Source: Mesostigma viride (Eukaryota; Streptophyta; Mesostigmatophyceae; Mesostigmatales; Mesostigmataceae). Taken from it: a stretch of DNA of 27,500 nt. Shown piece after piece: positions 9,734 through 16,621 of the stretch. Both the position numbers and the translations under genes were made by a program. Position 1 is the first letter of the stretch, and every line of letters begins with the position of its first letter. Below the pieces are notes generated by a model. The model saw only the letters and a program-made list of their open reading frames with translations. It did not search any database and was not told the origin of the DNA. The stretch covers positions 626,160 to 653,659 of the forward strand of contig RPFO01000579.1 in the NCBI GenBank assembly GCA_009746045.1, read 5' to 3'.

Positions 9734-10361
9734 TTAATTAATTAATGCTCATGTATGCCAATTATAATGGGCTCCACACCAGACGATGCGTTAGCCATCT
9801 GCTTTGCCCATGCAGCGAGCCACTCTCTGCTGAGACGCACGCCCTAGCCATTGCCTAGCCATAATTACATTTCGTTTTCGGCTAGGAGGCGTGGCCTTTG
9901 CATGACGGGCAAGAGGATTTCAGCCGTGGGCAACCAAGCACACATGTCGTCGGGCTAGTCCGACGAGTGCGCACGTGAACGTACCGGCACTCCCGGTCAC
10001 ACACGACACCATAGAGATAGTCAGCTGCACCGCCCGTCATGTCGGCGAAACCCATAGTTCCATCGGAATCGTTTCAGCGGCCAGCACTTAATTCCTCTCC
10101 GCGTTTCCTCAACCTCGTTTTCAGGATCATACTCATCGTTCCTGCATTTTCCTCTTCCACGCAGGTTGTGGCTTTTTTGAAAGCCACGAATGTACCCGGG
10201 GATGGGACGCTTCGGCTGCCTCAATGCCTACACATTCAATACGATGTCCCCCTCTCACCTTCCTCCATAATTCCGCTCACATTGCACTACGTGTCTGTGT
10301 TTTGTTGTTTTTCTTTTTCTTGTTCTTGTTTGTTTTGCTGTTCTTGTGTTAATCATCCCAC
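9734..10361. other. Spacer without a recognisable gene
   Basis: No gene is supported. The right flank of the element is a TTAATTAATTAA run. A 7 bp hairpin TCGTCGG/CCGACGA lies at 9947-9953/9960-9966. A pyrimidine/TTCTTG-rich stretch runs from about 10300 to 10350. Minus-strand frames around 10021-10224 look protein-like in places (DEYDPENEVEETRRG) but have no splice or family support. Confidence 0.4.
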
Positions 10362-10381
10362 GGTCCTAAATTTAGGACTTT
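10362..10381. repeat. Palindromic 20-mer, first copy
   Basis: GGTCCTAAATTTAGGACTTT contains the perfect 16-base palindrome GTCCTAAATTTAGGAC. The same 20 bases occur in direct orientation at 12084-12103. Decayed partial copies (TGGTCCTAA) lie at about 11885 and 11893. It could mark the ends of an unknown element or a dispersed short repeat. Confidence 0.7.
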
Positions 10382-10399
10382 GTCCTAAATCGTCCTAGT

Positions 10400-10530
10400 G
10401 GTCACTATAACCGAGGTACCGGGGGGGGGGGGTCACTATATGGACCGTACCCCATGTGGACCGTACCCGGCATGATGTACCCGACCCGTGGTACCGGCAC
10501 ATGGTACCCGGATTCCGTACCCGGGTACCG
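10400..10530. repeat. GTACC-rich cluster with poly-G run
   Basis: Eight GTACC(C/G) motifs fall within about 120 bases, including the 12-base palindrome GTACCCGGGTAC at 10517-10528. A run of about 12 G lies at 10421-10432, flanked by direct copies of GGTCACTATA (10400-10409 and 10431-10440). No gene is apparent. Confidence 0.7.
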
Positions 10531-12480
10531 GGTATAATGGCGGGAAAGTAGGTACCTCGACCAAAAATATAACCGATTTTGGAGCGAAAAAGTGGGTGCG
10601 GGAATGAAGTGAGGTGGATATGGCGACCTGACAATCGTGGCCGGCGTTTTCACGTGCGTTTATCATTTCGGGCGCCCAGTAGCAAAAACGAAAGGTTGTT
10701 AGTTATGCTTAAAGGCTGTGAATATTTTCTGCGCAAGTTTTTATGTGTAGCGCTGTATCACAGCGGCACAACACAAATGGGTCGCAGATCGCCTGCTCGC
10801 GGAGGGTCGATTTTGGCACAAACATGTTAGTGTATTAGCAATGGTGGTGCGAATCAAGCCAGGAAATTTTTGTGGACGATTTTTATTATAGTCTGGAGTT
10901 TAGAAACGGAGTATTTGACATGGGAGCGCCTGGGCCGTGATATTCTTGCCCGATTTCCATTGTCGACCATGTTTTAGGGACGTTCAGGCTGGGCAGCGAG
11001 CGCACCTTATAGGTCTTCACTTTCGGTATTTCTTGGACCTAGAACGCAGCACAAGCGTGGTTTATATCATTGTCGAACCGGTTGGCCAGCTTTGGTGCGC
11101 TCAGCTCTCGGAAAGCTGACCTCGCTGCGGATTTCAGCGACTTTTTTGCAACCATCTGGAATGAGGCGACGTAAGTAGCAGGTAAGTGCCGGGTTGTCCT
11201 AGATCATGAGTGTAACTGGCAACGCTGTCGTGGTGTTTTGAGTCAGCCAGCTATGCCTAAAAAGAGGGGACGCTGTCTGTGCACATAACTGTCACACATA
11301 GTTGGTTTACGTCATACAATTTTTTACGTCTCTATCTTCGTCGTCCGCTGCAGCTAAAACACACATGCGTAAGAGCAGTTTTACTCATGTGTTAGTTATA
11401 AACCATGGTCCTATGGCCTGCAGTCGTTCAGGGTGTTCTCAGACAGTATATACAGTATGGTTTACGTGTTACATGCACCCTGAATTCGCTCACAAAGCGT
11501 TGCATGTTAGCACAACGTTGTTTTGTAACTTGATTTGGCTGCATTCATGTGTTAGTTGCAATGCAAATGCAATGTTTTTTCATCGCTGGGTGGTGGCCAG
11601 CATGTCCGTGATGTCAAAGAAGGTTTGGCATATGCTTAGAGAAAGTTTACCGCAAGGGGTGGGCCATGTTCAAGCCGGGCAACCTCAGCAACCATGCAAC
11701 CCTATATTGCATTACCTGCACCATCTGTGACACCGTTAATCACGCGTATATATAGAGGCAGCCACAGCAGGGTATGGCCTTGTTATACGCTGCCCCGCCA
11801 TCCCAAGGCCTCGTAGGGTCCCCTAGCGCTTGTAAGATGCTCAAGGGACCGTGTGGATAGCATGGTCATGCGTTGACAATAATTGGTCCTAATGGTCCTA
11901 AAACCCACATTTTGGCCAAATTCGCGCTTTGAGGTCTGGCAGGTGGCAGGGCCCATTCATGCACTAAATGTAATTATTTGACCCCAGGTTTTTGATAGAA
12001 ACTAAAAAAGTGTGTTATCTGTCATGGGCACGAATGCCAGGGTCAAATTTTAATGTTTGCATATATATTTTTTAATTCCACTTGGTCCTAAATTTAGGAC
12101 TTTTACTGGGAAGATGGACACTTGTCCTTTTTCTTTTACTCTTACTGAGGGAGCTAGGCTGGGCTGCGCGCTGTGTGTGCTACTAGCTCTCGTGTTTTTC
12201 TGTGGGCACTTGAGAGACTAACCAAGGATCGGGCCCCCCACACGGCAATATCAGCCTTTGCTTTTGTTTACCCTCCCATATCTCTTTACAAACGCCAAAA
12301 AAACACAAAGGCAGGAGCACGGTGACTCATCTGGATTAACATGAAGAAGGGAAATCTTTTCGTTACAGGAAAGAGGTGTCAAGTATGACAATTGGAAGGC
12401 CCCCCCACTGGGAATCCACATGTTCCGAGTCCGTTCAGCTGTGTTGTTAGCCACATCCTGCCCCGGGGAGATGCATCATG
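10531..12480. other. Nearly 2 kb without a recognisable gene
   Basis: Composition is balanced to AT-rich. A 142-codon frame at 11302-11730 is the longest, but its content (Cys/His/Ser-rich, no motif) looks like chance. The second copy of the palindromic 20-mer is at 12084-12103. No tRNA, splice-consistent exon or transposon end could be supported. Confidence 0.4.
12084..12103. repeat. Palindromic 20-mer, second copy
   Basis: This copy is identical to the one at 10362-10381, GGTCCTAAATTTAGGACTTT, in direct orientation and 1722 bases away. Confidence 0.7.
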
Positions 12481-12492
12481 GACCACCGCTAT

Positions 12493-12536
12493 CGCGTAAC
12501 GGGTGTTACGCGGTGAATATTGACTTACCTCAATAT
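12493..12536 (+). other. Two adjacent hairpins just upstream of the Penelope-like ORF
   Basis: CGCGTAAC (12493-12500) pairs with GTTACGCG (12505-12512) across a 4-base loop. Immediately after, ATATTGA (12517-12523) pairs with TCAATAT (12530-12536) across 6 bases. They lie about 80-120 bases before the first ATG of the retroelement and may belong to its 5' region. A function is not shown. Confidence 0.55.
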
Positions 12537-12613
12537 GCTCCGCTCTGGTTCTGTTTGATGTCTTAGCTCTCAGTGCATCTGAATCATCATGAAACACCTT
12601 ATGACTTTCTGGC

Positions 12614-13264
12614 ATGCTCTTACCCTCCACAGAATACGGCAATCAAGTGGCATCGATTACCGGAAGTACACTGCCATTTCCAGGCAGTTCCCCTATTATC
12701 ATTTCTCCTCAGAGGAATGGCTGGCGCGTTGTCGCATCAACACGCGCCATAACCATCACTGCAAGGATGACCATACTCTACGTCGCCTCCGGCGCTTACA
12801 AGTTACAGCGCACGCATTTGTCGCTTACCAACTCCACTCGCCCACACCCCGTAAGCACCCGTCGCGTCATTTATGCCATTTACAACCGCAGGTACCCTCA
12901 GCGTATCTACGTTGGCCAGACGCAACGGGATGCCTGGACGCGTTTTCAGGAACATGTCCGAGCGGCACGCCGCCTTCATATTGGCCGCCCTGCCGCCAAC
13001 GACGACACCCCCCTACATGGCGCCATGGCCCAATACGGGTGGTGGGATTGGCGAGTCGTACCCTTGGAACATGTCCCCGGCACCTTTACCGGCGCCGCTT
13101 TTCGCAAAGCCGCATGGCATCGGGAAACGTTTTGGAAACGAATGTTACATGCATTTCTGCCCCACGGTTTTTGCATTGAAGGCAAGAGTTTCAAAGCTCG
13201 GTCTCGCCGCCGCCCGCCTCCCCCCGTCCCCGCCCTCTTATGTTCATCCGTGCCTGGCGTCTGA
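12614..13264 (+). CDS. GIY-YIG endonuclease domain of the Penelope-like element
   Basis: This frame opens at ATG 12614 and encodes 216 residues. The nuclease signature is clear: VIYAIY at residues 85-90 and RIYVGQT at 97-103 are the two halves of the GIY-YIG motif. They are followed by the catalytic-type Arg in AWTRF (110), His in EHVR (114) and a C-terminal Glu in HRETFWKRML (171) that would bind the metal. FLPHGFCIEG closes the fold in the way PLE nucleases usually end. Residues 1-60 have no recognisable features, so a start at the in-frame Met 52 (12767) is possible. In the intact ancestor this frame would run into the RT part. Here it ends at a stop after a proline-rich stretch coded by C runs (around 13205-13240), where one frame change has occurred. 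Confidence 0.8.
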   Translation: MLLPSTEYGNQVASITGSTLPFPGSSPIIISPQRNGWRVVASTRAITITARMTILYVASGAYKLQRTHLSLTNSTRPHPVSTRRVIYAIYNRRYPQRIYVGQTQRDAWTRFQEHVRAARRLHIGRPAANDDTPLHGAMAQYGWWDWRVVPLEHVPGTFTGAAFRKAAWHRETFWKRMLHAFLPHGFCIEGKSFKARSRRRPPPPVPALLCSSVPGV

Positions 13265-14426
13265 AGCACAATCTCCACCCATATCGCCCCTATCCCCCCA
13301 GCGTCACCCCGGCCCCTCCACCTTCCACACATGTGTCCACCGATCCTTCCCTTTACTCCACCAGTCTCCGCTGCTTACGTCACATGTCTCGGCTTATGCA
13401 ACGCGGCAACTTTCATGCATCCTATCTCGAAGCCTGCAGCTTGAAGAAGCTTACCAGCTTACACATTGCCGTCGGGTCGTGCTCCCCAGCTGATCTGCAA
13501 GTCCCCCGCTCCCATGCCACTAGTCTGCGAGGCCTTCTCTCACGTATCATTCGGCACCGTGTCAATGGGAATGCAGATGCACTGCGTCCGCGCCGTTTAC
13601 TGATCTCACCTTTCATTCATGCTGCGATGGATGAGCTGTGTTTGCCACACATTCTGCATTTGCCGCAAGTGCAGGCTGCGATGCCGCTCGTGGTGCGCAA
13701 CACTTTCGGCACTCCCATTGCCGCCTGGCATTACTCTCCCACCTTGGGACAAATGGTTTTCAGCAACGGGAAGGTCAGCCGCGATACAACGCCCACCGAG
13801 CTGGCCACCATCTTGGCAGGGCCCTGCCCCTGCCAACAACAACGGTATTTCAAGTACCTTGATCCCACCTCACAGCACGTCATGACCGCTGACCTCAGCA
13901 TCCTGCCGAGCCACACGCTTGTAGACCTTTTTGCCAAAGGCACCAAGTTTCGGCCGTGGGTCCAGCGCACGTGTGCCAAAGAGGTGAATGCACTGCTCTC
14001 ACATCACTGCGCAAATTCTGCAATGCCATGTGCACGGACCTACAGCTTGCTCCCCTTGCCATGGAACCGTGGTTTCGCGCCGTCATTCACGAATGCAATG
14101 CACGTCTCACCAGGCTTGATTACCGTCTCCAGCAGGTCCACCGCACCACCTGGCTCAACACCACAGATAAAGCACTTCTTGACCACTTCAAGCAGGACTT
14201 TATCATCACGTGTGTTGACAAGAGTGCCAACAACTTTGCTTTTATATGCAAGAAGCACTACCTTGCTACTTTGCAACACGAGTTGGCGTCCAGCCCTATA
14301 CCTATGTTCAGCGTGCACAGTCCACCGCCAGTATCACTGCTGCTCATCGGGCTTTTCTGCACAGCCAAAACATTGTTGCTCGGGCATTCCTTAAGCGGCA
14401 GCGACGCGCCACCACCACTACGTTCC

Positions 14427-14474
14427 CATATCTGTATCTCACAAAATAATCATATCTGTATCGCACAAAACTCC
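14427..14474 (+). repeat. 24 bp tandem duplication within the RT
   Basis: CATATCTGTATCTCACAAAA(TAAT) at 14427-14450 is followed directly by the similar CATATCTGTATCGCACAAAA at 14451-14470. The 24-base period equals eight codons, so YLYLTK is repeated as YLYRTK. The duplication itself keeps frame, but a stop (TAA) falls at the junction and a further frame change follows. Confidence 0.75.
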
Positions 14475-14939
14475 TGTTGCTTTGCGCACCATTGCTGCGT
14501 CGCATTCAGCCCGGCCCACTGATGCCTCTCTCGAAACTCATCGATCTGCCATGCTTTGAATGCTCTTCTCCCCAAAGCCAATGCATTATGGGTGGAGGTG
14601 CTGTCGAGTGCCGGGTATGAATGCGCTGGTAGTTGGATCGTCATAGACTCAGCCCAAGTACGCCTACGCCTTGCCGCCCTTAGCCGCTCCAAGACAGCAG
14701 CAGAGAAGCGTATACCTATGCCCATAGCCACCTATGATTTCACCACTCTATATACCACACTAGATTTGCACGATTTGAAAGCTCGTTTAGATAGCCTCCT
14801 TACTCGTCTGTATGCACGTAGGCCTCACGGTCGCAACCACCTGCACGTGCGTGTTTCTCAGACCAAGCCCGCGGCAACGTGGCTCTCAGGGATTGCGGCA
14901 GGTGCTATCGTGCGGGATGCTTATAATTATATTATCACG

Positions 14940-14951
14940 AAGGCTGACCTT
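14940..14951 (+). repeat. Target-site duplication, left copy
   Basis: AAGGCTGACCTT codes for KADL in the RT frame. It is identical to 15065-15076. The flanking bases differ on both sides, so the duplication is exactly 12 bp. Confidence 0.9.
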
Positions 14952-15064
14952 CCGTTAGGATAGTTCGATTACGCGGCTTCCTCCACCCCACCCATCCATC
15001 ATGGAATATGTGCTACATGATCTCCCAACGGAGGCATGTTATATAATTTAATTTAATTTAATTT
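14952..15064 (+). mobile_element. 113 bp SINE-like retroposon with (AATTT)n tail inserted in the RT
   Basis: The 12 bases AAGGCTGACCTT occur at 14940-14951 and again at 15065-15076, exactly flanking 113 bases that do not belong to the RT. Removing the insert and one copy restores an uninterrupted frame (…IITKADL|VHWISYLV…), which proves the insertion. The insert ends in four AATTT-type units, the simple tail expected at the 3' end of a retroposon, so it points along the plus strand. About 12 bases in, AGTTCGATTAC matches the tRNA B-box consensus (GGTTCGANTCC) at 9 of 11 positions, suggesting a tRNA-derived SINE that is 5'-truncated. A severely truncated LINE remains possible. Confidence 0.85.
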
Positions 15065-15076
15065 AAGGCTGACCTT
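15065..15076 (+). repeat. Target-site duplication, right copy
   Basis: AAGGCTGACCTT follows the (AATTT)n tail, after which the RT frame resumes. The two copies lie 125 bases apart (3n+2), which accounts for the frame change here without any extra indel. Confidence 0.9.
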
Positions 15077-15807
15077 GTTCATTGGATCTCTTATCTTGTT
15101 GATAACACCTTCATTTGTTTTGCGGGCAATGTATACCAACAAGCTATCGGCATCCCTACGGGCACTAACTGTGCCGGGCTCCTTGCAAACCTCTATTATC
15201 TATACACTTATGAGCTTGCATTCATGGAGAATCTCATTGCCTCAAACGATGATGTTCTCATCAGGCGTTTCATCCACACATGTCGATACATTGACGATGT
15301 CATTGCTTTCGACAACCCTGATTTCGCAACCCATTTGTATATCACCGCTGGTCTGCCTGGCATCTACCCACAAGCGTCCCTCACTTTAAAGCTCACGTCG
15401 GAGGATACTCATTGCAATAATTACCTCGATCTTAACATTACCCATAACAAGAAGGGCTGGCGTACGGCTGTCTATGATAAGCGCAAGGATCCTAAATACC
15501 AGCAAATTCCTTTTATTCGTTACCCCGATATTCACAGTCTCCTTTCCCACAAAGCAAAATATGGTGTTGTTCTTATAGTCAGTTACATCGTTTTTCTCGT
15601 CTTTGTTCTTATCGTGTCGATTTCATCACGACTCTTGTTGAACTCTTGCATCGTTTGTTGGTCAAAGACTATGACCGAGACATTATGCTCCGTCAAGTCC
15701 AGTGTTTTTTGCAACGTCACCCACATTTGTTCGGTGCTGCCCCTTGGCACAAGCTCTACAAACAGGTCGTGGCCCGGCTGGATCGCATAGTATCTCCGCA
15801 CATCTGA

Positions 15808-16621
15808 ACCCTGTGATGCCAGATCTCCTTTGCGGCCGTTCCGAGCTTGGCACTGGATTCGTTGTCCACATCGTCGCGTCGCTGCAGCAACACGATGTTT
15901 TCTGGCATACGCGGGCTTTTGGTTCCCGCCGCACATTTGAATGTGCTGTCGTCCGGCTTTTTGCCTTTGCACCGTGTGCAGTTCTTGGGCGTTTGGAATC
16001 ATGGCATGGCTAACGTGATGACTGACTAGCTAGACCTTTTCAGTGGTTTTCCATTTGCGGGTATTTCCTCGTAAATGGTGGGAGAGCGATCGCAGCAATG
16101 GTGCTCACCACTAGACACTCCCGGCCAGCTAGGCTCGAAACACACGCCCTGATCAAGCATGCTGTTTCTGGCCCAACCGTCTAGGTCATCTAGTCGCTCT
16201 ACACGTAAGCCAGCCATAATTTCAATGCACACGGATACACATTTCCATCACCTTTCATCTTCATCATCCTGAACGACTCGAACACGCGGACAAGATAACG
16301 GCAGGCTCGAGCTACCATGGTCCGGATTCTCCCGATTTCTGGCCTGCGCTGGTTGTCTCCTTGATAATCATCTTCCACCCCGTGCCAGGCCTTTTAGTTA
16401 TGATACCTCATGGTGGTGCAGGTGCACCTTGTGCACCCAGAGTAGGTGGCTGTTTACATCTCCCACCTACACATTGTAGCCCAGAATGTATTAAAAACCA
16501 TATGCCCCTTCTCAGGGATATGTGTTTTCCAACACATATATGTTATTAATTAATTAAATAATTAGTTGTAATGTACATCGACTCCATCAGCCATCATCAT
16601 CACATTAATCTGAAACATTGA
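15808..16621. other. Downstream region of the retroelement and spacer to the sulfotransferase
   Basis: No gene is supported. The first 200 bases may be 3' UTR of the Penelope-like element. GGTGCA-CCTTG-TGCACC forms a small hairpin near 16420. An AT-rich TTAATTAATTAAATAATTAG stretch lies at 16546-16565. On the minus strand a TGTAA (plus-strand TTACA at 16454-16458) lies about 165 bases beyond the sulfotransferase stop and could be its poly(A) signal. Confidence 0.4.

Larger units (their letters stand above)
12614..15807 (+). mobile_element. Penelope-like retroelement with N-terminal GIY-YIG (Chlamys/Naiad-type order), inactive
   Basis: One coding region, read through frameshifts, carries a GIY-YIG nuclease first and a Penelope-type reverse transcriptase second. 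Most Penelope-like elements have the nuclease after the RT. The permuted order is known from the Chlamys/Naiad lineage, which includes green-algal elements. Coding ends at TGA 15805-15807. Six ordinary frame changes (near 13240, 14005, 14290, 14460, 14553 and 15573) plus a 113 bp insertion inactivate it. I cannot place the outer ends: no terminal repeats or target-site duplication were recognised. The element may extend into 12480-12613 and past 15807. Such elements copy themselves by nuclease nicking and target-primed reverse transcription. Confidence 0.85.
13240..15807 (+). pseudogene. Reverse-transcriptase part of the Penelope-like element, frameshifted and interrupted
   Basis: The linker region (13240-14000) contains GPCPC, a CxC motif, followed by YFKYLD and HVMTADL. 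The RT follows in successive frames: FIITCVDKSANNFAFICKKH (near 14200), ATTTTFPYLYLTK (to 14449), HKTPVALRTIAAS (from 14464) and YDFTTLYTTL, the motif A with the catalytic Asp at 14736-14738. AIGIPTGTNCAGLLANLYY (motif B) follows the insertion, then YIDDV (motif C, Asp pair at 15293-15298) and NNYLDLNI. The thumb-like tail reads AVYDKRKDPKY, then SQLHRFSRLCSYRVDFITTL and DRIVSPHI before TGA 15805. All catalytic aspartates are kept, so decay is mild. YIDD with the preceding GIPTGTNCA is typical of Penelope-like RTs. Confidence 0.85.

Noticed and set aside
14519-14550. Hammerhead-like CTGATG...CGAAAC string
   Set aside because: The core is imperfect, no stem II pairs, and the bases are coding sequence of the RT (PTDASLETHRS).
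14952-15064. A functional tRNA gene in the retroposon
   Set aside because: Only a B-box-like match is present; there is no A-box, acceptor stem or cloverleaf.
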